DNA from: Acidimicrobiia bacterium
GTDB taxonomy: Bacteria; Actinomycetota; Acidimicrobiia; Acidimicrobiales; AC-14
NCBI GenBank assembly: GCA_023264995.1
Contig: JAHFUR010000007.1
Location: forward strand, 1-64,000
Direction: 5' to 3'
Length of the DNA: 64,000 nt
Shown here: piece after piece, positions 55,974 to 63,873 of the stretch
How the letters are laid out: the number at the start of each line of letters is the position of its first letter
Numbering within the stretch: position 1 is the first letter of the stretch
The notes under the pieces: model-generated
Databases searched by the model: none
Told to the model about the DNA's origin: nothing
Seen by the model: the letters and a program-made list of their open reading frames with translations, nothing else
Program-made: the position numbers and the translations under genes

Positions 55974-56411
55974 ATGAGCACCGTGCTGGCTGCCCTGCCC
56001 CCGGAGTTTCTGCAGGTGAGCTTCAGCGAGCGCATGATTCCCGGCCGGGAGCCGGTCGGGTTGACCGAGGGCAGCAATTGCCAGCGGTACGCCTATGCGG
56101 TTCTTCGGCATTTCGGGCTGTCGGTTCCGGACCTTCGGTCGAGCGAGCTTTGGGCCGACGAGGAAGTCCTGACCACCGTGTCGGAGCCCGAACCGCTGGA
56201 CCTCGTACTCTTCGCCGCCAGTCCCGATCCGTGGGGTGCCCACGTTGGTGTGTATCTCGGTGGCGTGGAGGTCCTCCATCTGTGCAAGGAGGTCGGCGTC
56301 CCTGTCGTCTGGGACTTCAAGGACTTCGCTGAGCGTGAACACTATCGATCGCTAATCGGCTTCAAGCGGGTTCGTACCTCGTCTCATGTCCCGTCCGGGG
56401 ATATGAGCTGA
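55974..56411 (+). CDS. NlpC/P60-like (papain-fold) protein, no signal peptide
   Basis: 145 residues from ATG 55974 (ATG 55962 possible). 'TEGSNCQRYAYAVLRHFGLSV' gives a candidate nucleophile Cys, 'PWGAHVGVYLGGVEVLHLCKE' a candidate His, and 'LDLVLFAASPD' the strand between them, the order seen in NlpC/P60 cysteine peptidases and acyltransferases. There is no export signal, so a cell-wall role is doubtful; a cytosolic hydrolase or toxin-like role is possible. The end overlaps the convergent PIN fragment by 28 bp. Confidence 0.65.
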   Translation: MSTVLAALPPEFLQVSFSERMIPGREPVGLTEGSNCQRYAYAVLRHFGLSVPDLRSSELWADEEVLTTVSEPEPLDLVLFAASPDPWGAHVGVYLGGVEVLHLCKEVGVPVVWDFKDFAEREHYRSLIGFKRVRTSSHVPSGDMS

Positions 56412-56760
56412 ACCGCCGGGAAGTACGTGCGGTACCGCGTGGCATCGCGCGTGAGCAGTCGGAGGCCCGCGACGGCGGCGTGCGCACCAATGACGAAATC
56501 CGGGAGCGTTGACAACCGGGTTCCCCTGTTCCGGCGGTAGTCGAGGAATGCCTTTCCAGCGAGGAATGCCGACTCCCACGACACCGCGAGCCGCCCGTAG
56601 TCCGAAGACGGGAGCGCTTCTTCAACGTCTTCGATACGGGTGAAGCGCACCGACACCTCGGCGTAGATGATCGGGTTGATGAACAGCGAACCGTCATCGG
56701 CCGCGCCGGCGAGTGCGCTCGATGACCACTCGAACCAGTTCTCTAGGGAGGAGGCTGCCG
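56384..56760 (-). pseudogene. 5'-truncated VapC-like PIN gene
   Basis: From 'WFEWSSSALAG' onward the sequence is a good PIN protein ('INPIIYAEVSVRFTRIEDVE', 'LPDFVIGAHAAVAGLRLLTRD', 'RYRTYFPAVQLI'). The N-terminal strand with the first catalytic Asp is missing; upstream codons read 'ASGCYPSAASSLEN', which is not PIN-like. The 23-bp dispersed repeat (56792-56814) lies about 30 bp beyond the break. No antitoxin gene precedes it. Presumably inactive. Confidence 0.7.
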
Positions 56761-56791
56761 ACGGGTAGCACCCGGAGGCGTCCGAGGCCGT

Positions 56792-56814
56792 CGTCGAGGA
56801 CAATCCCGGCGCAC
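56792..56814. repeat. dispersed 23-bp repeat, copy 2 (at the break of a PIN gene)
   Basis: Identical to 53127-53149, 3665 bp away in direct orientation. It sits just upstream of the truncated PIN gene in a 150-bp stretch with no other feature. Confidence 0.8.
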
Positions 56815-56910
56815 GAGACTCGCCACCGCGCCGGCGGGGGGTCGCTGTCGGCGCGGTGGTCGAGGCCGAGCCGGATGGCCGAGCGCCGCAGCCTGTCGAC
56901 CGGTAGCGCG

Positions 56911-57423
56911 TTACCGACTGCTGAGACAGTCGCGAAGGAGATCGAGGTGACCCGCGTGACGAGCGGTCTCGTCGATCATGTGGACGAGGATCCACCGTAC
57001 GTTGACCGGTCCTCTCCCGAACGATGGGACCACCGCCACTTCGCTGAGCGAGTCGCACCGGCCGAGCGCTGAACGGCTTCGCGCGCATGCCGCCGAGTAC
57101 AGCTCGACGATGCCGTCGACGCTGTCATCGGGGGCCAGCCGCATGGCGTGGTCAGGATCGTCGGCGCCAGGCGTGTCCCAGGGTGCGGGCATTGCCGCGC
57201 CGCGCAGCCGGCCCTGGAACCAGCGGTCCTCGGCCCATGCCAAGTGCTTGACGATTCCCGCGATCGTCAAATCCGTCGCTGGCAGCAGGCGCGCCGAGGC
57301 ATCCTCCCACTCAAGGTCGATGAGTGCCGCGGCTGCGATCTCCCTGTACTGATCGAGGCGCTGCACGAGCGCCGTGCGCTCGTTGCCGGGCTGCAGATCA
57401 GCACGCGCTGTCCAGGCTTCCAT
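56911..57423 (-). CDS. DinB-family (DUF664) putative metal-dependent enzyme
   Basis: 170 residues from ATG 57423, which has a strong SD (GGGAGGAGG); the track ORF is longer by 41 codons. The four-helix DinB fold is indicated by 'LVQRLDQYREIAAAALIDLEW', 'IVKHLAWAEDRWFQGRL' (first His) and 'WILVHMIDETARHAGHLDLLRD' (the H...H..H pair). These His residues bind a metal. Many DinB proteins are thiol transferases; mycothiol-dependent members are known, which would fit mshC in this genome. No specific substrate can be given. Confidence 0.88.
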   Translation of the reverse strand: MEAWTARADLQPGNERTALVQRLDQYREIAAAALIDLEWEDASARLLPATDLTIAGIVKHLAWAEDRWFQGRLRGAAMPAPWDTPGADDPDHAMRLAPDDSVDGIVELYSAACARSRSALGRCDSLSEVAVVPSFGRGPVNVRWILVHMIDETARHAGHLDLLRDCLSSR

Positions 57424-57532
57424 CCTCCTCCCATGCTGGCAGCCTCCCACCGCGCTCGCCGCCGCGACGAGACACGCCATCGTCGCCGAGGCCTCTCTCA
57501 GGGCCCGGCTGATCACTCCGGGGCGCCACAGC

Positions 57533-57964
57533 TCAGTCTGGTCCAATCACACAGAACTCATGGCCGGCTGGATCCTGAAGCACGCGCGTGGTCCACTCGC
57601 CCGCCTCGATACGAGACACCGACGTTGCGCCCGCGGTCAGCATCTCGTCAACAAGGGTTCGAGCATCGTCGACGAATAGGTCGAGGTGAAGTCGAACCTT
57701 TGCCGCCTTCGGTTCCGGAACAGTCTGGAACGTCACGAACGGAGGTCCATCCGGGCCCTGGTCTCCTCGCTCGATCGTCACATACGGTCCCGCAGCTGAG
57801 CCGGGTCGCCGGGTGTAACCGAGAAAGCGCTCCCAGAAGGCAGCCAACTGCGCTGCGTCGGGACAATCCACCGTGATTCCAATCTGCTTTGGGGTGGGCA
57901 ACCGTGTCGTCCGATCCTTGCGTCGCGTCGAGCATGGGAGGAGCCGCAGAGCCCGGTCGCTCAT
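57533..57964 (-). CDS. VOC-family (glyoxalase-like) protein
   Basis: 143 residues in the open frame; the true start may be further in (TTG 57903 gives 'PTPKQIGITVDCPDAAQLAAFW'). The single VOC half has 'QIGITVDCPDAAQLAAFWERFLGY', 'VRLHLDLFVDDARTLVDEMLTAGA' and the end 'TRVLQDPAGHEFCVIGPD'. This is the common actinobacterial glyoxalase_6-like type, without a known substrate. It lies upstream of the dinB-like gene on the same strand with a 109-bp gap. Confidence 0.85.
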   Translation of the reverse strand: MSDRALRLLPCSTRRKDRTTRLPTPKQIGITVDCPDAAQLAAFWERFLGYTRRPGSAAGPYVTIERGDQGPDGPPFVTFQTVPEPKAAKVRLHLDLFVDDARTLVDEMLTAGATSVSRIEAGEWTTRVLQDPAGHEFCVIGPD

Positions 57965-58268
57965 TTTTCATCGTCAACCGGATGCTGGCCGGGCAGGCGC
58001 GGCCACGCACGCTCGCTTCGTGCGGCGTTCCCCCGCGCAACCGATCGCCGGCTCGGCGTTCGTGTCGCTCGACGCGTCGAGAGCGCAGAACGGCCGCCGG
58101 GCGAGGGTCGGTCGACGGCACCACCCCGGGCGCACGCCGACCCGGCCGTTGGCGACACATCGGAGTTCCCAGCCCCTCTGCCGATCGGGGACAGCCCGAG
58201 GACCGTCCGGACCGCTGGTCCCGAGTCGGCGCTTCGGCGCGATGCTGTATCTGGATGAGAGGGCTTGA
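57965..58268. other. 304-bp intergenic region with one perfect palindrome
   Basis: I see no gene here; the open frames on both strands lack coding character. It contains CTCGACGCGTCGAG (58068-58081), a perfect 14-bp palindrome, and must include the promoters of the divergent VOC and GRAM-like genes. Confidence 0.5.
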
Positions 58269-58640
58269 GTGGGCTCCTGGGTAGCGGAACCTGCGACGGT
58301 GCAGGGAGAGGACGTTCTCTGGCGACGCGCAGCAAACCGCCAACAGGGGCCGCGCAGGGCGGTCGGCGGGCGGCTGTACATCACAAACCAGCGCGCCATT
58401 TTCATGGCCAATCACGTCGACCGGGCCACCGGTGGCAACGATTGGTCTCGCCCGCTCGCCGACATCGTCGCGGTCTCGATCGAGCGCCGCCACTACGGGA
58501 TTCCGCAGGTCACTCCCAACGTTTGCCTACGCAAGAGGCTGCGAGTGGAGTGTCGGGATGGGGCCGTGGAGCTCTTCGTCGTCAACCGGGTCCAGGATGT
58601 GGCCGATCGAGTGCGCGCCGCGACGTCGACGGGCCAATAG
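58269..58640 (+). CDS. GRAM/PH-like domain protein, 123 aa
   Basis: The gene encodes 123 residues from GTG 58269. 'GEDVLWRRAANRQQGPRRAVGGRLYITNQRAIFMANH' and 'LADIVAVSIERRHYG', then 'RLRVECRDGAVELFVVNRVQDVADRVRAA', follow the GRAM/bPH strand pattern (L-T-N-R-L-F signature). Such domains bind lipids or peptides in eukaryotes; the bacterial role is not clear. It has no membrane segment and appears to be a single-gene unit. Confidence 0.65.
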   Translation: MGSWVAEPATVQGEDVLWRRAANRQQGPRRAVGGRLYITNQRAIFMANHVDRATGGNDWSRPLADIVAVSIERRHYGIPQVTPNVCLRKRLRVECRDGAVELFVVNRVQDVADRVRAATSTGQ

Positions 58641-58903
58641 TGGCGCGGATCTCTCCGATACCGACGTCCTGATTCGCCGGGGATCGCCGCATCTCAGCCT
58701 CCCCGTGACGGCACCGACGAGAGGCGGTCTCGGCCACCCGTCGCGGTCCTCATGCGTAATGTTCGCTGAGCCGATCAGGCCTCCATCTCGATTGTCTTGC
58801 TGGTCTCGTACGCTCACCCATCTCGTGGAAACTCCTCGTCAGTGTCACGAGCCGCGGCCGATGGACGGTCGCGTACGCGATCCCGTCGGGGCACCATGGA
58901 GCC

Positions 58904-59932
58904 ATGAGGCGCGTCCTGACGTCGGTTTTGCTCATGACGCTCCTGTCTCTCCCGGCGTGCGGACGAGGCAACTCCGACGCCCTGCCCCCGTGCCCCAAGG
59001 TCACCGGCTCGCCCGTCGTGGCGCCCGGGCTGCCGGGCCAGATCTCCTTCATTACCACCGGGATTCCCCGTCCCGGCTACTACCGCTGCGAAGGGACCTT
59101 CGAGATCAACGCCGACGGCAGCGGCCTGCGACGGGTCACCCTTGCGACCGAGATCTACCCGTTCGATGCGCGGCGGTCGCCGGATGGCCGGTTGTTCGTC
59201 TTCTATGGCGCCTGCCCGGACACCCAGCATCTGGAGCTCTGCCTCGTCAACGGCGACGGTACCGGGCTCCGGCCACTCAGTGCAGGCCCGGGGCACGCTG
59301 CTCCGGTAACCGACTTGTCGCCGGCATGGTCACCCGACGGGTCGAAGATCGCCTTCAGCCGCCGCCAGGAAAGCCTCGGTCATGGCGACCTTTACATTGT
59401 CGGTGCCGATGGGACCGGGGAAAGGCAGCTCACGAGTGACCCCGGTGACGAGAGTCAACCGACGTGGTCACCGGACGGTCAGACCATCGCCTACATCAGC
59501 AAAGAGGGCACCGAGCAGCTGCGCATCATCAAGGCGTCGGGCGGACCGTCGACGGTGCTCAGCCGCGAGGGCACGGTGAACGAGGCGCCCGCCTTCTCCC
59601 ACGATGGCCGGCGGATCGCATTCTCCAGCAACCGCAGCGGCAAACCGGAGTCCGCCTACGTCCGAAGGGTTCGGACCCACCCGGGAAGCGAGGGGCTTCC
59701 AGTCTTCGGCGCTCCGGACATCTACACCGTGGGCGTCGACGGGAAGGGGCTGACCCGTATCACCAGTGACCCGTCGTCCAACTACTCGCCGGCGTGGTCG
59801 CCGGACGACCGGCACCTCGCGTTCATCAGCGACCGCGACGACAATCACAACCTCTACGTCATGGCCGCGGACGGCACCAACGTCGTCCGCCTCTCACCGC
59901 TGGCAGCAAGCACCCCGTCCTGGTTCACCTAG
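58904..59932 (+). CDS. TolB-like beta-propeller lipoprotein (PD40/WD40-like repeats)
   Basis: 342 residues. A lipoprotein signal ('VLLMTLLSLPACG', lipobox Cys near 19) precedes a propeller with repeated 'PAWSPDGSKIAFSR', 'PTWSPDGQTIAYIS', 'PAFSHDGRRIAFSS' and 'PAWSPDDRHLAFIS' motifs. It should be lipid-anchored outside the cell. There are no tol-pal genes, so it is a free-standing propeller, perhaps binding a protein or polymer. No neighbouring gene suggests a partner. The upstream 263 bp hold no gene I can see. Confidence 0.88.
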   Translation: MRRVLTSVLLMTLLSLPACGRGNSDALPPCPKVTGSPVVAPGLPGQISFITTGIPRPGYYRCEGTFEINADGSGLRRVTLATEIYPFDARRSPDGRLFVFYGACPDTQHLELCLVNGDGTGLRPLSAGPGHAAPVTDLSPAWSPDGSKIAFSRRQESLGHGDLYIVGADGTGERQLTSDPGDESQPTWSPDGQTIAYISKEGTEQLRIIKASGGPSTVLSREGTVNEAPAFSHDGRRIAFSSNRSGKPESAYVRRVRTHPGSEGLPVFGAPDIYTVGVDGKGLTRITSDPSSNYSPAWSPDDRHLAFISDRDDNHNLYVMAADGTNVVRLSPLAASTPSWFT

Positions 59933-60114
59933 GCCTACGGCCCCCTCACGCTGGTGCCCGCGCTCGATCGGGGTCACGTAGCCGGCGTTCTCGCCGTCCG
60001 GTGGGCGCGCAGTGCTCGTTCCTTAGGGGGCGCCTCGACGCAGTCGGCGCGACGGGCGATACCGATCGGTTTGAAGCACCTCCCGGCGCCGGACCGCGCG
60101 CGAAGTAGCGGCAC

Positions 60115-60546
60115 TTACTCGCTGCGCCGTGTCGACCGCGGGACCGGCGGTCCTTCCGGCCTTGGCGGTAGGGACACAGGGGCCTGCGCTCCGATCGCAA
60201 GCTCGGTTCGCAGCAGTGGTTCCGTATCGGGGTACCAGCTGTACAGATCTCTCCCGCAGAAGGGGCAGTAGCCGATCGGCGCTTCCTGTACAGCCCAAAT
60301 CTCAGGAACCGTGCCGTCCAGCGCGTCGACGGCCGCAGCTCTGTGCTGCATGATCCAGCGCACGCGCCCCGCCTTGTCGAGATACGGGAAGATCGCCACG
60401 CCCGGCTGCCCGGCCTCCATGAACTTGATCCGGAAGGACGCACAGCACCACTTGAACGTCTTGTCGATTGCGTTCAGGCTTTTGAGGCTACTCGTGCGCC
60501 GATGACATTGCTCCGGCGAACGCCGGCCCCCGAGCAAGCTCGGCAC
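60115..60546 (-). CDS. small protein with zinc-ribbon-like Cys motif
   Basis: The gene encodes 143 residues in the open frame; the start is uncertain. 'KWCCASFRIKF' and 'IGYCPFCGRDL' give two Cys pairs about 60 residues apart, a possible zinc site. The section between ('VAIFPYLDKAGRVRWIMQHRAAAV') looks like genuine protein, while the last 35 residues are Pro-rich. I do not recognise a family. It is convergent with the propeller gene (182 bp apart). Confidence 0.5.
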   Translation of the reverse strand: MPSLLGGRRSPEQCHRRTSSLKSLNAIDKTFKWCCASFRIKFMEAGQPGVAIFPYLDKAGRVRWIMQHRAAAVDALDGTVPEIWAVQEAPIGYCPFCGRDLYSWYPDTEPLLRTELAIGAQAPVSLPPRPEGPPVPRSTRRSE

Positions 60547-60663
60547 GTACCGGCATGGCTCGCCCCCCCAGGATGCCCGGTCTGCGCGTAGCCGTCGGCT
60601 GCGCCTGGGCGAGCCGAATGGCGTTCACATCGTCCGCCGAGCGCGGTGCGCTAGACCGTCGAC

Positions 60664-61050
60664 GTGACAAATGGGTGGGTAGGCACCGGCTACTCCGGGG
60701 CAAGCAATGTTCGCTTCCCGGATGGGCGTCTCCGGCGAGTGTTCATCATGCTGCACCGCTACCCGAAGATCCCTGAGAGCGGCGATCTTGCGGATGGCGA
60801 CTACTCGACCGATGACGGTTACCAGGACTGGTGGGGGTACGTCCGCTACGAGCCTGGCGATAACGGACCTCGGGTGGATGCCCCCGATTACGATGAATCT
60901 TTCACGGTCGAGCCGGACGAACGGGTACCTCTGCAACCGAACCGTGGTTGGCCCGGCAAGCCGCTTGATCTAGAAGTCATCCACTCCCACGAACGTGACG
61001 GCGGGTTTGAGGCGCTGGTACGCGAGCACTTCGAGCCATATCTCGAATAA
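60664..61050 (+). CDS. hypothetical protein, 128 aa, acidic
   Basis: The gene encodes 128 residues from GTG 60664. It is rich in Asp, Glu, Tyr and Trp: 'VRFPDGRLRRVFIMLHRYPKIPE', 'DGYQDWWGYVRYEPGDNGPRVDAPDYDESF', 'LEVIHSHERDGGFEALVREHFEPYLE'. The composition is unlike a shadow frame and codon third positions are GC-rich, so it is probably real. TAGACC, 6 nt before the start, is a weak -10 box. It could be an immunity-like or stress protein; I cannot assign a function. Confidence 0.55.
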   Translation: MTNGWVGTGYSGASNVRFPDGRLRRVFIMLHRYPKIPESGDLADGDYSTDDGYQDWWGYVRYEPGDNGPRVDAPDYDESFTVEPDERVPLQPNRGWPGKPLDLEVIHSHERDGGFEALVREHFEPYLE

Positions 61051-61251
61051 CGCCGGCTACGTTTCGCCGTTCGCCTTTGTCGACCCGGTCGGTATCGCTC
61101 GGCGACGGCAATTCTGGCCAGCTGACCCTGAACCCCACGGCCGGCGCTCCGGGCGACGCTGTCGGACTCCCGGCGGTCGTGGTTGCGGGGTTCCGGTGGT
61201 CGGCCAATCCACTCGAGCGGCGCCGGAGGTGGGCGTGCGTGCCCGCTCCCC

Positions 61252-61548
61252 TCAGCTCAAGGCACGGATGCGGAGGCCCCGGACGGGAGCAAAGTCCTCC
61301 TTGTTGCGGGTGGCGAGACCAAGGTTGCGCTCCAGGGCGGTCGCAGCGATGAGGGCATCGGGCATCCGAAGGCCGCTTTCGCGCCGTATGCGCCCGGCGC
61401 GCTCGGCGATGGCGCGGTCGACGAGCACCTCCCGGAGCGGAGCGAGCACTCGGGCGGCCACGTCGATTCCTGTCGTCCCCGCAAGGAGCTCAGCACGGGG
61501 AGAGGAGGCCGTTCTCAATCGGTGAACTCGTACATCCCGCGCCGCCAA
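61252..61548 (-). pseudogene. 5'-truncated VapC-like PIN gene (C-terminal half)
   Basis: 'AELLAGTTGIDVAARVLAPLREVLVDRAIAERAGRIRRE' and 'RMPDALIAATALERNLGLATRNKEDFAPV' match the second half of VapC toxins, but the N-terminal half with the first catalytic Asp is missing. The first 15 residues of the frame ('MAARDVRVHRLRTAS') are not PIN-like. Upstream, the opposite-frame text 'RRGMYEFTD' ends at a stop, perhaps the remains of another gene. No antitoxin is adjacent. Presumed inactive. Confidence 0.7.
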
Positions 61549-61658
61549 CGTGGTGGTTGGCGGTCAGGCTGTGAGCGGTCGCCCGCCCATCTGAGCATGG
61601 CGTTGACGGCGTCGACGGAGACCCGACTTGGGTCCCGGGACCATACAAGCGCCATACA

Positions 61659-62297
61659 TCAGCCCACGGGCGAGCGTCGCAGGAGCGCGGCGAGGAAGGC
61701 GTCCATGAACTCGTCGACCACGCCCGGGTGGCGGCCGGTGACCAGGGCGCCGTCCACCCATGTGTCCACGGCGCGGCGATCTTCGTCGAAGACGACTTCG
61801 CCGCCGGCATTGACGACGTCGGCGAGGATGTTGTGGGCGCAGGTCACCTTGCGTCCTTTGAGCAACGCCGGGTCGGCGCAGAACAGCCACAGGGAATGGC
61901 AGATGCCCCCCACGGGAAGGCCGACGTCGTCCATGGCTGTGACCGCGTCCCTTAGGAACTTCACCGCAGGTGCGTCGTTCGGACCGTCGGCCGGGATCTG
62001 CTCCTGGTAGCGGAGCCGGTCCATGGCGTAGCCGCCGATGAGGATCACCCCGTCGTAGTCGGTCGGGCGGACACTGTCTACCTCGGTCGTGACGGTCACT
62101 GTCTCGACGCCGTCGTTCCCGAGGAAGGTCAGCGAGTCCTGGCCCCACAGGTGGCTCACGTAGACAACCTCGTAGCCGTTGGCCGGGAAGAACACGTTGA
62201 ACCCTCGGAACTCGGTCTCGTCGAAGTGTGACTCGACGAGTACGGCAACCTTCCCCTGTGCCACCCAGTCCCCTATCGTTCGGTCCCGCCGCAGCAT
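61659..62297 (-). CDS. DJ-1/PfpI-family protein
   Basis: 212 residues. The flavodoxin-like fold shows 'KVAVLVESHFDETEFRGFNVFFPANGYEVVYVS', 'YDGVILIGGYAMDRLRY' and the nucleophile elbow 'GLPVGGICHSLWLFC', with Cys near residue 132. 'RKVTCAHNILADVVNAGGEVV' and 'DGALVTGRHPGVVDEFMDAFLAAL' complete the family pattern. Possible activities include glyoxalase, deglycase or chaperone; the acidic residue near the N-terminus (Glu in VESH) is conserved. It is divergent from the GMC oxidoreductase with 34 bp between starts. Confidence 0.9.
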   Translation of the reverse strand: MLRRDRTIGDWVAQGKVAVLVESHFDETEFRGFNVFFPANGYEVVYVSHLWGQDSLTFLGNDGVETVTVTTEVDSVRPTDYDGVILIGGYAMDRLRYQEQIPADGPNDAPAVKFLRDAVTAMDDVGLPVGGICHSLWLFCADPALLKGRKVTCAHNILADVVNAGGEVVFDEDRRAVDTWVDGALVTGRHPGVVDEFMDAFLAALLRRSPVG

Positions 62298-62331
62298 ACG
62301 TTCGGCAGCCGCTGAAGCGACAGGGGGGCTT

Positions 62332-63873
62332 GTGTACGACTATGTGATCGTGGGCGGCGGAACGGCGGGTTCCGTGATCGCGGCCCGGCTCACCGAGGAC
62401 CCCGGCGTCTCGGTGCTCGTGCTCGAGGCCGGGCCGGATTTCGCGGACGTGGAAAGCCTCCCCCACGACGTCGCCTACGCCTACGCAGTGTCGGTGAAGG
62501 ACCACGACTGGGGCTACAGGGCCGAGGCCGTGCCAGGGAGGTACATCGACTACGCCCGAGGCCGGGTGATCGGCGGCTGCTCGTCGATCAACGGCACGAT
62601 CGCTCTCAGGGGCATGCCGTCGGACTACGACGAATGGGCCAGCCTCGGCAACGACGAGTGGTCATGGGAGAGGACCCTGCCCTACTTCCTGAAGATCGAG
62701 AACGATCAGGACTTTCCCGACCGCGAGTTCCACGGCGACGCCGGCCCGCTGCCGATCGTACGGACCCCTGACGACGAACTGGTACCGCTCCAGAAGGCCT
62801 TTCTTCGCGCCTGTGTCGCCAACGGCTTGGACTACGTGGCCGATCACAACGACCCGGCCACCAGCGGCGTCGGGCCGATCCCTATGAACCGCCGCGGTGA
62901 GCTGCGGGTCTCGGCGGCCGTCGCTTGGCTGAACCCGGCCCGAGGCCGTCCCAACCTCGAGATCCGCGACCGCTGCCTGGTTAACCGCGTCGTGTTCGAG
63001 GGCGCCCGTGCGACCGGTGTGGAGATCGTCGGCAACGACGGTCGGGCCGAGGTGATCGAGGCGGGCGCCGTGGTCCTGTCCGCCGGCGCACTGGGCTCAC
63101 CCAGCATCCTCTTGCGCTCCGGCGTCGGCCCTACGGCTGAGCTGGACCGCCTCGGGGTCCCGACGGTTCGCGTTGCCCCCGGCGTCGGCGAGAACCTCAC
63201 CGAGCACCAGCAGATCTTCGTCGCCTTCATCCCCAAGGAGGGGGTGACGAACCACTCCCTGCCCGACGTCCAGCTTGTCGTGGATTACACGGCGGCCGGC
63301 AGCGACAAGTTCAACGACATGCAGATCTACTGCGTCAACAAGTTCGGCAAGGAGCGGTTCCCCAAGCTCGAGTCCGTCCTAGGCGACGTGGACCTGCTCT
63401 TCGCGGTCATGCTCGTGCTGAACCGGGCTAAGTCACGGGGCCGTCTCACCCTCGCATCGGCCGACCCGTCGGCGGCCCCCGAGGTGGCGCTGAACTGCTT
63501 CGACCACCCGCACGACATGGAGCGCATCCGAGAGGGACTGAGGCGGTGCTGGGCCATCGGGAACTCTGATGACATCAAGGCGATGTCGGTCGGGATCGCC
63601 GTGCTCAATCAGGAGACCGTCGACGACGACGAGAAGCTCTCGGACTATGTGGCGTCCAACAGCGCCACGATCTGGCACCCTGTGGGCACATGCAAGATGG
63701 GCCCCGCGAGCGACGATATGGCCGTGGTCGACCAGTACGGGCGGGTGCACGGTCTGCAGAACCTGCGTGTGGCTGACGCGTCGATCTTCCCCGAGCACGT
63801 CAGCCGCAACCCCATGTTGACCACCCTCGTCATCGGCGAACGGGTGGCCGAGTGGATCGGGAGCGGTCGGTGA
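62332..63873 (+). CDS. GMC-family FAD-dependent oxidoreductase (choline dehydrogenase-like)
   Basis: 513 residues from GTG 62332, preceded by AGGGGGG. FAD-binding 'YDYVIVGGGTAGSVIAARL' and 'VLVLEAGPD' at the N-terminus, GMC signature 'GRVIGGCSSINGTIALRGMPSDYDEWA', the second signature 'AGALGSPSILLRSGVG', active-site His in 'TIWHPVGTCKMG' and 'SRNPMLTTLVIGERVAEWI' at the end are all there. It oxidises an alcohol with FAD; the substrate is not known. Its stop overlaps the SnoaL-like gene (GTGA), so the two act together. Confidence 0.93.
   Translation: MYDYVIVGGGTAGSVIAARLTEDPGVSVLVLEAGPDFADVESLPHDVAYAYAVSVKDHDWGYRAEAVPGRYIDYARGRVIGGCSSINGTIALRGMPSDYDEWASLGNDEWSWERTLPYFLKIENDQDFPDREFHGDAGPLPIVRTPDDELVPLQKAFLRACVANGLDYVADHNDPATSGVGPIPMNRRGELRVSAAVAWLNPARGRPNLEIRDRCLVNRVVFEGARATGVEIVGNDGRAEVIEAGAVVLSAGALGSPSILLRSGVGPTAELDRLGVPTVRVAPGVGENLTEHQQIFVAFIPKEGVTNHSLPDVQLVVDYTAAGSDKFNDMQIYCVNKFGKERFPKLESVLGDVDLLFAVMLVLNRAKSRGRLTLASADPSAAPEVALNCFDHPHDMERIREGLRRCWAIGNSDDIKAMSVGIAVLNQETVDDDEKLSDYVASNSATIWHPVGTCKMGPASDDMAVVDQYGRVHGLQNLRVADASIFPEHVSRNPMLTTLVIGERVAEWIGSGR

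Noticed and set aside
57965-58268. Several ~130-aa ORFs on both strands between the VOC and GRAM-like genes
   Set aside because: They overlap each other, are Arg/Ser/Pro-rich and show no family pattern.
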